Assembly (NCBI GenBank): GCA_021229015.1
Contig: CM037784.1
Location: 68,355,013-68,419,012 of the forward strand
Source of the DNA: Solen grandis
Taxonomy: Eukaryota; Mollusca; Bivalvia; Adapedonta; Solenidae
DNA length: 64,000 nucleotides
Reading direction: 5' to 3'
In this document: positions 1-14,500 of the stretch, one piece after another
Layout: each line of letters opens with the position of its first letter
Position numbering within the stretch: the first letter of the stretch is position 1
Notes under the pieces: model-generated
Database searches by the model: none
The model's input: only the letters and a program-made list of their open reading frames with translations
What the model was told of the DNA's origin: nothing
Made by a program: the position numbers and the translations under genes

Positions 1-419
1 CCTCATAATTTCATATAAAGATGCGGGCATTTAGGCTAATGAGTAAAACTTAATGAAAATGGGGTGGGAAATATGCATTTTGTATAAATCATAACGTTTA
101 TCAAGAAAGACCTAAGTGACCTTATGATATTTTGGTACCTGTGTTTGCAATATTGGTTTAACTAGGGCTGTTCTGATATGCTAGTACATGTATAATTCAA
201 TACACCTTTTTAAATAAATGTATTGGAAGAGTCTGTAGTAATTGTTGCAAAAAAAAAAAAAAAAACCAACAGAAAACATGAGGGCCAAGATGGTCCAGAA
301 GACGCCCACCTAAGAAAAACTGCCTCATTGCTTGTACAAGTTACTAAATTATAGCATGGTTGTACTGAATACATTATCAATGAGATCATTTCAATTTCAA
401 AACCCAAACAGTACCTGTA

Positions 420-1258
420 GTCAAAATTTAAGTCAAACTTAAATGGAAAATTATGGCTAGTTTCAATGACAATAAGAAATGAAGATGCTAGGGTCATAAC
501 TCCTGACTTAATTGTCCGATATCAGCAATAGTCAAACTTGGCCTAGAGATTATGGCTATTAACATTATCGTAAATTTGAAAATGATTACTTTAGAAATAA
601 AGATGCTAGAGTGCAAACAAAGTGAAATCTGGCATTTTTTAATATTAAAAGGGGCAAAAATCCTGATCTTATGAGCTGATATCAGCCATAATCGAACTTG
701 GCCGAAAGATTACGGCTATAAACATTGTCATAAAGTTTAACCCTTTCCCTCATAGAGGAAACCATGAAAAGACCTATGCGAACAGCATAAAACCAGATCA
801 GCCTGCGAGTAACTCGCAGGCTGATCAGGTTTTATGCTGTTCGCTGCTCCTCAGTGGTCTTGAAATGAGGATTTTGTAATTAAATTTGGTAAGGTTTAAC
901 TGTGGTTTTCTGCAGATCAGGCTTTATGTGGTACCTATTGAGTGCGTCAAAATGAGTCTATATGAGGGAAAGGGTTAAGATGATTGCTTAAGAAATTAAG
1001 ATGCTAGAGTGCAAATGAAGTGATATCTGGCATTTTTTAATATTAAAAGGGGCATAATAACTCCTGACCTAATTGGCTGATATCAGCCATAATTAAACTT
1101 GGCTGACAGATAATGGTAATAAACATTGTCTTACAGTTTGAAGATGACTGCTTTAGAAATGAAGATGCTAGAGTGCAAACAAACTAATTATGGACAACGG
1201 ACGAACATTCACTGATCCTAATAGCTCATCCTGAGCACACGTGTGCAGGTGAGCTAAA
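420..1258 (+). repeat. Dispersed repeat with three internal units, split by a MITE
   Basis: The unit AAGATGCTAGAGTGCAAA...GATATCAGCCATAAT...AAACATTGTC occurs about three times, and the element ends CAGGTGAGCTAA like the repeats at 58.7 and 61.6 kb. The 242-bp MITE copy 1 splits it. Bases 1-419 show no feature. Confidence 0.6.
737..978 (-). mobile_element. piggyBac-like MITE, copy 1
   Basis: TTAA flanks both sides, with inverted ends CCCTTTCCCTCATA and TATGAGGGAAAGGG and an internal palindrome around CAGCCTGCGAGTAACTCGCA. The copy is inserted in an older dispersed repeat (420-1258). The minus call means it reads opposite to most other copies here. Confidence 0.85.
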
Positions 1259-2388
1259 AGAAAAAAAAAAGCTTTGAAAGAAATGCCCCGTTTTAGAAAT
1301 TTGAAGATCTTTGCTTCCTAGAAGGATAACTTTTTTCCCTGAATATAAATGCAAATTAGACATTGAAACTGAACCCTGCCTCAATCAACTTTTAAATACG
1401 TTATTCTCTTCAAAAATCTTGTATGTGACGATTTTCTATACTACCAGCAATGTCTACCTGTATTGTATTGTCCTGCATATTGCTAGTCCCATTTCAGAAG
1501 CAGCTTGGCAATACACAGCCCTAGTTATAACAAACACTGTCCATATACATTTATTTGAATGGAGAAGTGAGAAGCTGTGTTTGGACTGCAAATGTATTTT
1601 GGGAGGAAAAATTGCGGTGCAATCAAAGCTGTAAAAGAAAGCTGCAAAGTAGACCCCATTTGTTTATAATATACATTTTAGATATATTAATTACTGTTAG
1701 TTATTATATAGTATTATGCATGTTATTATATAGATACAGAAGTAATAAGGTCATGTGTTTAAGCATGCAGTCACTCAAAACACAGATGTCACATCCTACA
1801 TGCAAAAATGATGAGATGAGTAATGCAAGAGATCTGATTGACTAGATTTTCTACAAGTCTCCGCCTACACAACCAATTGTCCAATCACATTCTAGATCCA
1901 CTGTCTACCCCCATGTCACTACCTAAGTTGAAGTTCTATTGGCTATCTAGATTTATGTTTTATCCAATCATCAGGCAGGAAAACAACTATAAGTAAACCT
2001 CATAATGGCACTTTACTTATTTTCTAACTAGATTCTATTAAAATAATTTAAAAAAAAAGCCTTTAGAAAGGTACTTTTCTCAAAACCAAATTATTAGCAT
2101 AGCATGATCATTTGGTAGAGAAAAAATGCCTTTATCAGTTTTCATCAAGTTAGTATAAAAAGCTTAATATTTTCTGCAAATAAATAGTGCGTGCATCTTC
2201 ACTCAATTCATAAATCAAAAGACACACCAGATTTGTTGGGGAAAAAGCTGACCATCTGCATAATAATCTTATTGCAGGGTAACATAAGGAATTAGAAGCA
2301 TTGTCATATATCAAGGTACCAGTAATTACTTTGGGGTACATTTATTTTAAAGGCAGGTGTCGTACCAGGAAGTGGAAACTTCACTTGA
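1259..2388. other. Downstream flank of the myosin gene, no gene seen
   Basis: AT-rich sequence with only short chance open frames. It probably includes the myosin 3' UTR at its right edge. Confidence 0.6.
2341..2346 (-). terminator. Candidate polyadenylation signal of the myosin gene
   Basis: The minus strand reads AATAAA about 43 bases after the TGA of the last myosin exon. The hexamer is common in AT-rich DNA, so other sites further left could be used instead. Confidence 0.35.
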
Positions 2389-2578
2389 TCAATACATACT
2401 AAAATCTATATTATTTGTGAGGCGTGGACTAGATGGGGCATCAGTAAGGGAACTTGTCGTCGATTCCAGCCTCGATCGCGTCTCGCTGTCCCAACTTCCC
2501 CGCCGGCGCCCCAGCGGTGATCTTGAATGACTTGATAAAAATGATTCTATATCTTCATCATCATCGTCCTCCAATTCG
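2389..2578 (-). CDS. MYO18A: Myosin XVIII tail exon 18: acidic, serine-rich C-terminus and stop
   Basis: This terminal exon has acceptor cttgttgcag. It completes the split Ser, then reads ELEDDDDEDIESFLSSHSRS, then a basic/serine stretch with GRRRGSWDSE, a good basophilic-kinase consensus around the Ser, and ends NNIDFSMY followed by TGA. The reading is forced by phase 2 to 2 joining with exon 17. Vertebrate proteins carry an extra NSLQDMV-type segment just before this point; either it is absent here or a small exon within 2579-7050 was missed. Confidence 0.88.
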
Positions 2579-5500
2579 CTGCAACAAGACACAGTAACCA
2601 TGGCGATGAAATGATGGGAGTCAAGTGTGTTCGGTGATACCAATGATGTGTGGTTCAACAGAAAAATGTGAGTGCATTAAAAGATAAATGAGCAAAAAGT
2701 GAACATTTCTTATCTTACAGTATAAAAAAAAATGTTTTAATTCCCACATTTCCCAATCAATTTGAACCTGCTTAACATTTACATGACTGTTATTGAAAAA
2801 TAATCTGAGAGAAGAATATATCTTTAATAAATAAGTTAAATCTAACCCTAAAATGCAATCTCAGCTTTGATGCAAAATATGTTACTGGTGGTAGAAATCC
2901 CTTGAATTTCAATTAACCAATTATCAATGGCCTATTTCACTTAATCACAAGGTATATGGTGAACATATGAACCATATATGACAATATTTGAATGTGCCAT
3001 TTGAATATACCGCTAAGAAAAGACCTGACAAATCAGTAACCAATTCTTATATAGCCCTCATTACCCTTCCACAACTAGTCACTTAGGTACTTTGTCTGCA
3101 TTTCACAAAACACCTCAAAATTCTGTATCACAACAATTTTGAAAAAATTAAAACAAAGGCTATTGTTCATAATAGCATGTTATCACAATTTCTAATCTCT
3201 GGGTCAATGAATAAGGAAATTATAGATCTTCAAACATTGTGGAAAATCTCAAAAGAGGTTTTGTGAATAGCAGACCAGGAACCTGTTTCATAAAAACGGC
3301 AAGTGTTAAGAAAACGTGTAGAAGACCAGCCTGAAGCATTTTTAGTTTAAAAGTGTGAAAGGAACATTCTTACACATAATGACTTTAATAATTGCAAGAA
3401 ATGTATATCATGAAAGAGATATTGTGATGCATTTTCTGATTATGAAACTTGGAGAATATTTTGAGTGATATACATGTATTTATTGATGTATTAACAAGGC
3501 AAAACACTTTCAAACAATGAGATATGTGGTGCATTTTATGAATAAAGCCAGTGAAATTTCTGTCAACTCAGTATAAATGCAGAGAGATATAACATTGAAG
3601 CAATGATATAATGGGATTTTATGAACCAACAACTCCATGGACGTAACAACCAAAACACATCTTAAAACTGTGTACAGCCTCAACAGACTGAAAGACATTC
3701 CCTTCAGTATGATAGACCATTTCACTCCGTCGTAAACCAACCTCAATCAACGAGTACCCACCAGACACTTAATCTACATGCTTGTGTAAAATTCCACACA
3801 TTGTTCAATGGGAAATTAACATATACATGAATTTTTTCCCCAGTCACTGATTGGTCAGTTTAAATGAAAGAATTATACTGAGTATTGCTGAACCCCTTAT
3901 GACATGGTCTATTAGGGCTACAGTGCAGTTTCATTATACATGTACCTTTTTATTTGTTGTCCAAATCTATGTTAAAACCTTTTTATTTTACATTAATTAT
4001 GAAATAAGTTCTCACACCAAATATGTATCACTTTTGATGGCTCAGTTGGCAGCATATATGGTCATTATTGTGGGAGAGAAACTGGGTAACTTCAAGAATG
4101 TCACTGTAACTACTGTTTACTTTCCATGTAATTGACCAGGTCCCCAGTTCTCAAAAATACCCGAGTACAAACTAAGACTAAACTCAGCTATACCTATTGA
4201 ACCTAATGGCCTTTGAGCATGAAAATTGTACTTATGTATCAGATCTAATTCAAGAACTTCAGGGGCATGGAGTCTAACCTGGAATGCAATGGCCACTATG
4301 CTTTTCATTTCTAGGTACATCACTATGTATGTATGCACCCCTGGGTTAACTAAACAAATCACTAAGATTGGGTAGCGTTAAATAAGACTTTGTGTTATAA
4401 AGGAGCTGCACTGTATAAACAGGTTGGTAGGATAATGAAGTAGAGTAGCTGATGTCTTAATCTTATAAAAACTAGACTTCAAGCCATGATTCTGCTGGGG
4501 GTTTACCTGGTTTTATACCAGCTGAGTATATCATTTTCCCCATTGGAGTTTGGCTCATAAAGAAAGTGAATGAATAAATACAAATTAAGCACCCAGTGAT
4601 TTTGAGCAAAAAAATCCTGAAGACATTTTTGAAAAGGACAAACATTCAGATGAAACCATGACTATACATGATTGAAAAATATTACGAAATAGGTATGATA
4701 ATGACAAATGAAATGATTGCTTATTAGCAAACAAACAGACAGATAAACAACAATAAAATCTTCAACAAGACAAATATTCCAAACAATTTTCAAAACACAC
4801 TTAAATCAATATTACACTCAAATATCGTATTTCACAACAATATTTCAGTTTGGGAGAGCCTGAACTATGGACAAAAATCAAGCATTCACAAGATCATGAA
4901 CATGTTGTGACATTTAGGACATCAAAGGAACAAGTACATACTGATTGCTGTAGTATCACATTACCTCATGTCGACGACATTTAGCAAAACACAACTTCAG
5001 GACAACTGCATGCAGTCATAAATATGCATGTTTGACCAGTCAATGTCAATATCTAAGTCTGCATTAAACAGGGTCCCCCACTGACTGTCTGGACAGATTT
5101 TTCTAATTCTGGTACCATTCCTATAACTAAAACCAGTTACAAAAGTTGTGTTGTTGCCACGACCCTATTTTAGTCCATCTGATGAAATCTGATACTAGTA
5201 GATGACACTGAATGCACAAGGGGACATCAAGGTATAACCATTGATCTCTTGCAAGCCAAGTGGAAGGCTTCCAAACTAACATGAAATATTCAAGTGACCA
5301 GGCCAGAAACCCATAGAGGTTAAGGTTCAAGTGAAAGTAAAAGACATACTGGGGTAAGCATCTCCTTTAAGAAATACAATGACAATAATTTTGTAATTTA
5401 TGACTCTTTCCTAGTATGAGTCTTTTGAGGCAAATACCAGAACAATAGGGAGCATTCAGACAACAAAGTACATACACAGTAGACATTTTCTGTCCTACTC

Positions 5501-8500
5501 TCACATGTAGAGTTAGGTGGGTGGGGTAACAGGGAAATAGTTGGGTATCGGTGAACTTAATATACTATACATGTGAACAATGTATATTTCTAACTAGTCC
5601 ATTCCCCGTTTCATAATATATACAGGTACCGGTAATCATTTTTATCATGGATATTAAATGATATATGATAATTTATATTATAAATATTAAAATAAAGGTT
5701 AAATAAACTAGTAATCATGAAAAATAAACAATATACAGCAGATATAAAATAGCATCTCATATCTTTGTGCAAAAAACAATAAATTCAGTATAAATTTCAT
5801 AAAAAAAATAGCATATCATATTTATAAGCAATATTTCTGATATTGCTGATTTTTAAGATAATTTTGTAGATTTCACTCATTTGTTCCACCACAATATATA
5901 TATAGACTCCTGATGATGAACAGAAATGTGCATCAAATTAGAGGAAAACTTGACATAATTATGTTTAAATGTTAAATTTTTAATTCATTATAAATTTAGA
6001 AACTATCTTAATTACACATCAAAAGAAATTAAGACAAAACTAGCATGCAGAAAGTACTAATGTTTTAGCATTTTAACCCTTTCCCTCATAGAGGACACCA
6101 TGAAAAGACCTTTGCGAACAGCATAAAACCAGATCAGCCTGCGAGTAACTCGCAGGCTGATCAGGTTTTATGCTGTTGCTGCTCCTCAGTGGTCTGGAAA
6201 TGAGGAGTTTGTAATTAAATTTGGTAAGGTTTAACTGTGGTTTTCTGCAGGTCAGGCTTTATGTGGTGGTACCTATTGAGTGCGTCAAAATGAGTCTATA
6301 TGAGGGAAAGGGTTAAACACCAGACTTCACATCAGACATTAAAAAATTATGAAATTAAAAAAAAAATCACTGTACAGTACATTAGAGGTCAATCAAAACC
6401 TTATTTTCTATTTAGCTATCCTAACAATATAGTGTTGATAAAAGCTCAGCAATATTACACAGTTTTGTTATATCTTAATGCTACTTAGAATGTTACTTCT
6501 TAATTCTACAGAAGCTGTGTTTGCTTGTGACTGGTACCAACTTACACGTCTTTAGCTGGTGTATCTTCAGTACTATGGAAAACAGAACTGTGTGATTATG
6601 GGGTCATACAACTACCATTTGACTATTTGTCTAGGAGGTTTGTTTATAAATTTTCATTTTAAATCTTCAATATCAAACTTGTGTTTCATCTGTTATTAAA
6701 CAATTCAATATTAGACTAAAAGAATGAGAGAAAAACAGAGACATTTTTTTTCTTTTGCAAATCTTTAAGTGAATTTGAGAGAGAGAATGAGAGAAAGAAT
6801 CTAAAAACTAAATCCTTTAATTTATTTTATTTTTTAACAAATAATGGCTAAGAATCAACCTCAAATCTATTTGAAACACTAAATCAGTTTATGTTTAACC
6901 TTTTTTTTTCTCTTCTTCCATACATGTAATTATACAATATTTTTTTTTTTAAATTAAAATTGATAAAAAAAATTACAACAGTAAAAATGGCAAATTATAA
7001 CTTTTAAAGGGTTAGTAAACAAAGAACTTGCCCTTATGACCTTAACCTACCTATCAGAAAGGTCATCATCACTCTCAAGGCCTTCTTCAAGGGCAGCCTG
7101 AAGGTCAGATATTCTCTTGAATGCCAGCTTCAAATCTGACTGATTTTGTTCGAACTCCGATTCCAATTCAGTTACCCGGTTTTCCTGTGGAAATAAAAGG
7201 AAGATCACATATAACAATAATGGTAACATGATCGTGACAAATAACCATGTGTGTTCTACATAATGACTCTCAGATAAGATTATGTCCAATTACCTCTCCT
7301 TGTAAGCATCGCACAGAAAGAATTTTGCCTTGTGAATGTCTCCATAAGGTTTACTGGTTGTGACTGTAGAGTTTCTTTTTAATCCAAGTCATTATTTATT
7401 TAAGGTGAAACGGCGCTTACACAAGATCGATAGACCATTTCACTCCGAATTGAAACATAAACCTATGTAAATCAACAAGCACTCCCAAAACAACTAATAT
7501 TCATGCTGGTGTAACATTCCACACATTGTATAGTGGGCTTGAAAACATACACAGGAAATTTTGCACCAAGTGCCAACACTCACATGTTCCTTATATTTGT
7601 GTGAGACCTCCATCTCCCTTTTCTGAACCTCCGAGAATTCTTCGCGAAGATCACGCAGCTGCCGCTGGATTCTCTTGGCACTTTCCTCCGCCTGGGTCTT
7701 TGCTGAATTTAACTGGTCCTTCTCCTCGGAGATCCGGTCCATCTGCTCCTTCATCCGGTTTGTCTGGACCTGTAAGTGTTAACAATATATACAAATTTAA
7801 TCTACAGTCTATAGAAACTACAGCTGAACCAAGGCAATATTCTGAATCTTAAAAATCCCTATCCGCAAAATATTTCAAAACTTTCCAAATACGGGTTTCA
7901 CCTTAACTTTGTTCCAAGATAGCGCACCAGTTTGATAAGCCAAAATAGAAATGAACTTACAGATCCTAAAATCCAAAATTGGATTGCATATAAAGTCATC
8001 TAAAATAGTATCAGGATCTGAAATGAACGGCTCAAGCATTGAAAGTAACTCTGAAAACCATACCTCAAGTCTGTGCTTGGTGGAAGTCTCGAGCTCCAAC
8101 CGAGCCTCAAGGTCACGTATCTTGTTCTCCAGTCGTTGTACAACTGTCTTGTCAACACTGTTCTCCTCAAATGTGTGGACCCGGGACTTCAAGTCATTCA
8201 GCTGTGGGGAAAGTAAAGTACAAACTTTAATTCCATTTGAACTTCCTATAACTGGAAGATTAAGGTAAAATTATAGAACTCTTACCTTATTCTTAACTCT
8301 TTATGCGCTCTTTACTTCAAAGATTCACAGGAAAATGAAAGCATGTTTCTTTTTTTTTTTTGATGTCAAAAAGCAATAAAATATGAAAGCATACCATACT
8401 CATCCAGGTTTGATTATGTGACATTTCAATGTAAAACTCATGTTTAACACCTAATTTAAAAAAAAAAAAAGAAAAAAAAAATGTACACCTGTAAACCCTT

Positions 8501-11500
8501 AGTCACAATATTAAGAATGCCTCGCCTCCAGTATTAAGTGAAAATGCTCACCTCTCCCCTGAGTTTGTCTCTCTCCGTGGTGAGCTCCTCTATCTGTGCC
8601 AGCTGGTCGTTCATGGTGATCTGGTCGACAGTCTGCTGTTGGACCACGGCCTTGTACTTCTTCATGATGTCTGCCATGTCTTCTTCATTCTCCTCCAGCT
8701 GGGACTGGACGTCCGTCTTCTCACGCATCAGGGTCATGCACTTGTTTTCAGTCTGCAGAAATATACAGTGAACCAGTCAATATGGGAAATACAAGAATGT
8801 ACACAAGTCTAGCAGAAAAATCAGAATACCAGTCTCTAGAAATTCAGTACACCAGTCTAAAATAAAACCATCAAACAAGTCTAGAAAAAATATTAACAGT
8901 TGAGAAGAAATTTAAAGGTTGTTGCTAAGGGAAAAAAAAGTGTCATTATATCAAGGGCTGACCATGAAGCTATTCTAAGTGCATATAAAAATTGGAAGAA
9001 ATAGAACAACTTCCTGGTCAGCCCTCAATGTATAAAGTCTTGTAATGTATGAACCTCTTGTTTGGTTTTGAACAGGTCATCCAGCTGCTGTTGAAGATCT
9101 GCCAGCTCTAGTTCCATGGTCTTCTTGGCTTTGATGGCCGCTGCTGAGCTGAATTCTGCATCGTCCAGCTGTCAAAACATATAAATACTTCATCAACATA
9201 TCACTTTTTACTTCTAAATAATTGAGTATCATTTTATTTACCCTGGAACATTAACTAAAATGTTCTTTGTACAGGAAAAATGAAGTCTGTTTTATACCAA
9301 AGAAAGCTACCATTAAATGTGATTGATACAGCCCTATACAACCTTGTCTTCATGTAATGTATGTGCAGGATGGGACATATGAGCCTGAAAAGATTCAGGA
9401 GAGTCTCCAAACATCTTTTTCCAGTGTGTAATATGCCATGATTACAAGAGAGAGAGAGAGAAAGGCAGCATTACCTGGTTGCGTAGCTGTCGTATAGAAG
9501 CTTTGGAGCCCTCGCCAGTCTTCTGCTTCTGTATCACGACCTCTGCGTCCTTCAGCAGGGCCCGCGTTCTTTTCAAGTCTCTTCTTAATCGCTTCTCATT
9601 ATCTGAGAAAAGCAGAATTACAGAGTAAAATTTGAAATCTCTTGAACTAAGGTATCGGTAAAATCGAGTGTGCGGTTAGTTTTTAGGGAAAACAAGAGCA
9701 CTGGTTATCATAAAATATGCCAGTCCTGCAATTTATCAAATCAAGGGCAGTAACTCTGGAGTATCTGGAACATTCTGGCTGGTTATCAACCTTGGTCAAG
9801 ATATTATGCCAATACACATTTTGACTAAGTTTCACCTTTGTTAGAAATTTGAATACATCATCAAAGTTCCTATGCCCAAGACATACCTTTGTCACGGAGG
9901 GAGGCCTGACTCTGGAGGTCGTGCATCTGTTTCTCAAGGTCACGATACTTCTGTACCTGCAGCTTTCTCTCCTCATATTCTTCTTCCATCTGTCCTTCCA
10001 TCTGTTTCAGCTATTAATACATGGACATACAAAAACATGACTGCATAATCATAGCATTAAACAATGTAGAATATATGAAATTCACTTAAGTTGTTAGAAT
10101 ATGGTATTGGTAGCTCCCTGCTTGGCACTCTGCATAAACATGTATACAGGGTAGTTTCAGGACAGGTTGATCCGGTGTCAGGATAATGTGACTGGGTGTG
10201 GTATCCTGTCTCATGTCTATTTTGCAATACTGCAGTGTATATGTCTCAGGTAGCCTTAAGTCTCCAAATGACTCAAATGCTGTCAGTTAAACCCAACAGA
10301 CAATCATATGAAATTCACTTTAGGAATGTTAATTGTATCTACTATGAATCTATTTTGAATATGCTAGAAACAAATGTGTGCATTTTACTTAAGCTGCATT
10401 TCAGTCTGGTTGGCAAATAAATATAAACAAAACAAGGGTTAGGTAAAGTTTCAGTTCACTTATTCAATTACACTATGAGAAAGACTAAATTATTTAGAAT
10501 GATGGCTTTAGATTGCTTGGCTGAGAATCATTGTTAGTTAAGTTGCCATAACAACCAGACGTTTACAGTTCAATTTTTTCCTGTTTCATCTATTTCAATG
10601 CATTCATTTGAGAGGTATAGACATGGTAATGACAAAAACCAGGGATTTCCTTAAGATTCAGAGTAGAAGGCTATTAAATTGTAGGATATTCCCTTTTTTT
10701 TTATATCTGTCACCAGCCACCTCTTAAGGAAAACCCCGCAACAGCTCAAAAAATAAGAGAGAGAGAAAGAGAGTCAATTAAGAATATGTACTCACCTTTT
10801 TCTGTGTTGAGAAGCGAAGGTCTTCCATTTCTTGTTCTTTCTCTTCCATCTCCTTCAGGTGCTGCTGTCGAGATTTCTCTAGGTTCATCTCCAATCGAAC
10901 CTTCGTCTGAAAAGAGAAATACACAGAGTCAACTGCTGGATCAAATTTCCAAAACAGTTCATCACTGAGGGATTCATTTCATAAAGGTTGAGAGCTTGCT
11001 AGGCCGCCTTTTAAAAAGTGACTTTTATATGGAACATTGACACTCACATGTCAGATTAAAGAGACTGACAAACAGCTGCTTGGTGACTGACATAACTTTC
11101 ATCATGCCTCATGTCCTTGAAAATAAAAATGGTACTTAGGCATGATTTTCATACTTATACTCAAACGTGCTCATTAGTTTCAATAAGAATTTGAGTATGA
11201 TACTCAAATTTGAGACTGAGATTGTAATTGAGAGTACTTTCCAGAACAGAGGGCCAGATCATCTAATATCAGGTGCCAATATGTAATATACTTTAGTCAA
11301 AGAATACCTGTACACTAAAAATATTGAACTCTTATCAATGTTATGCTCCAGCCCCTGGTCCCAACCCCTGGCCCCACCCATTTGCTCCACTCCCCTGACC
11401 CCACCCATTTGCTCCACTCCCCTGACCCCACTCACCTGCTCCAGCTGCTGTATCTGACCCGCCTGGTCATCCAGCTCCTCCTCCTGGTCCAACACTTTGG

Positions 11501-14500
11501 CCTCCAGGTCTGTCTTGGCCCGCTTCAACATGGACAGCTCATGGTCATCTTTCACCCCCGCGGAGGTCAGGGCATCGCCCAGTTCTCGCTGTAACCTAGA
11601 ACACTTGCTATCCGCTGACTCCATGTCCCCTCGCAGTCTCTGTTTAAAAGAGAGTGAATTTTGTGTTCATTGGTCTCATCAGAAAGTATAATAATTGGAT
11701 ACATATGGAAAAGGTCTTACTATCACTAACTTAATTATAGGCAAAAATAACGCGAACTGTCCAGTGCAATAAAAGACAGAAGTGCAGCAATCAGGTGCTT
11801 TGTTTGATGTGGCATTTTTTTTTTATTAATGCAGGAAAGACTCTTGCTGAGGATCAAAATCTGAGTTTGTATTTGCATACAAAGTACTTTTTCAAGCAAG
11901 TAATAATTTGTGTGAATAAGAAAGAAATCCATCATTATATGAAAGCTAACAAATCCATCATGATATGAAAGCTAACAAATCCATCATGATATGAAAGCTA
12001 ACAAATATGAAAAGCTAACAAATCCATCATGATATGAAAGCTAACAATTTTTACCACAATAATCATGACATAATTTAACAGAAAAGAAAAACTAGAACTG
12101 AAGATGATGATGTCCCTGCTACACATCCTTGAATCAAGAAAAATGAAAAATATATTAACTTTTTGTAAAATGGGGTATGACAAGATAGAGTGGGACAGGA
12201 CAAAACAAATAAATCCCATATAACTACCACTTTCACTTTGTGAAACAGGAGTATAAAAGTTGACCAGTATTCTTTTTCTTTTCCCCCAATGAAAAACAAA
12301 CTAATTAAAAACCCATTACCTGCGCTTCCTTCTCCAGTGCGTACTTGTCGGATGTCAGTTGGTCCCTCTCTCTCTGTATCTTCTCCTTCAGCGACCTCTC
12401 CGTCTTCACCTCGTCCTGAGCCTTATGCAGTTCTGCATCAAACCTGACACATACCAAAGTATTATTAGTTATTAGAATAATTCAATGTCAAAACTTTACC
12501 TATCAATAAGGTGATGAATACCCCCGGAATCCCACCTTACCTTCATGTAGAGGAGGGGACGTGACTGGATGAGATAGAACTTACTTGGACGTGATGTGAC
12601 AAGCAAGACTTACATCTCCCACTTCCATGGAGCAAGGGTATACAGAATATCTAACTGAACTTACTAGAAGGGGAGAGTAAGTTAACCCTTTCCCTCATAT
12701 AGACTCATTTTGACATTCTCAATAGGTACCACATAAAGCCTGATCTGCAGAAAACCACAGTTAAACCTTAACAAATTTAATTACAAAATCCTCATTTCCA
12801 GACCACTGAGGAGCAGCGAACAGCATAAAACCTGATCAGCCTGCGAGTTACTCGCAGGCTGATCTGGTTTTATGCTGTTCGCATAGGTCTTTTCATGGTG
12901 TCCTCTATGAGGGAAAGGGTTAAAAATACAAATATTCAAAATAGTTGCTGAATCCAAAACATTCTTAAATATATATTTAAAAATCTTTGAGGCTAAGTTG
13001 TTTAATGCAGGTAGGTTAAGGCTTCAAGTAACATATTTTTATTAGGCTTTCGACGTCAAGCTAAGAAGCCCCACCCACCTTCTCTGTTTTCTCTCCAGAT
13101 CGTTGTTCCTTGACATCTGTTCCTCCAAGTGCAGCTTGGAGTCCTGCATCTCGGTAATAAGCTTGGTCGACTTCTTCTTCGCTGAGGCCAATTGCCGGCG
13201 AGCATCCTCAGCGTCTTCCAGTGCTTCGTGTAACTGATAAAGTATTAGGCATACATCAGTTTTCATCTTATTAGCTTTGAATAATATTCATTATCTAGAA
13301 AATAGGGTTAGTTTGATATGCTAAACTCTTCTAAAGGAAAACTTCTAAAGGAAGCAAGATGAACAAATTCAGATAATTTTCAGCATGAACTGTCTTATGA
13401 TTTTATTTGTCTTGTATTATCTAATTGGAGCTGAAGTTTTTCAAAGTGATGGTTAAAAAAACAGCCATATTTCCTTGTCCCATTATCTCAGATAAATCAG
13501 CAGTACAGACAATGTGTTAGTAATTTGACAGCTAGCAAAATCTGAACTTTTCAAAGACAGACCAAATGCGAATCAAACTAATTGTTAATACATAATAATA
13601 AACGAGAGTGTTCATGTGTCACCTGCTGAAGCATGACGGAAAAAGTGTGTAGGACAGACAGACGACGGAAAAGTGATCCTTATGTGTCACTTCTTCTTAC
13701 AGCAGGTGACACAAAAATACCAATAACTAAGATAATGAGACATGAAGAGCATATTTCCTCGATAGCCCCTATAATTTCTGTGAAGCAATTAACTGAGGAA
13801 ATTAACCAAATGTCTGAGATAAGGGTACATAGCTCCTCAAGGCCACACTGTTGATTTAGGCACCAAGACTAGTTAACCCTTTCCCTCATATAGACTCATT
13901 TTGACGCACTCAATAGGTATCACATAAAGCCTGATCTGCAGAAAACCACAGGTTAACCTTACCAAATTTAATTATAAAGTCCTCATTTCCAGACCACTGA
14001 GGAGCAGCAAACAGCATAAAACCTGATCAGCCTGCGAGTTACTCGCAGGCTGATCTGGATTTTATTTTGTTTGCATAGGTCTATTTATGGTTTCCTCTAT
14101 GAAGGAAAGGGTTAAGGGCAGTTTAATTTTAGACTTTCCTACAGTTAGATATATGCTATTAATGAAATAAGAGTATAACAAAACATACCCGTTTCTCGAG
14201 TGTTTTCTTTGAACTGCGTTCCTGGTCGAGTTCTTCCTCGTGTTGTTGTTGTAGACGCTTCTTGGTAAAAGCCATCTCTTTCTTGGCTCGCTCGTATCTC
14301 TCTTTGTATATACCACCTGGCAGCAGAACAGTAGATCAGTGTGTCTAATTCACAACAAATCATGACTATGTGAAATCTATTCTTATTTTCTTCTTTAAAA
14401 TCTATACGACTTACACAACTATGTCGCACCTCAAATGCTGATATCTGAGTTCTTAACCTCAAATAGACTCATTTTGATGCATTGACAAACAGAGCATACC

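Noticed and set aside
4117..4362. Open frame of 81 codons in the last myosin intron as the missing C-terminal exon.
   Set aside because: It has no resemblance to the family segment and no suitable phase-2 splice sites were seen.
7526..7852. Plus-strand open frame over myosin exon 16.
   Set aside because: A shadow of the real exon on the opposite strand; proline-rich composition follows from antisense coiled-coil codons. The same applies to 7951-8268, 8538-8771 and 11343-11691.
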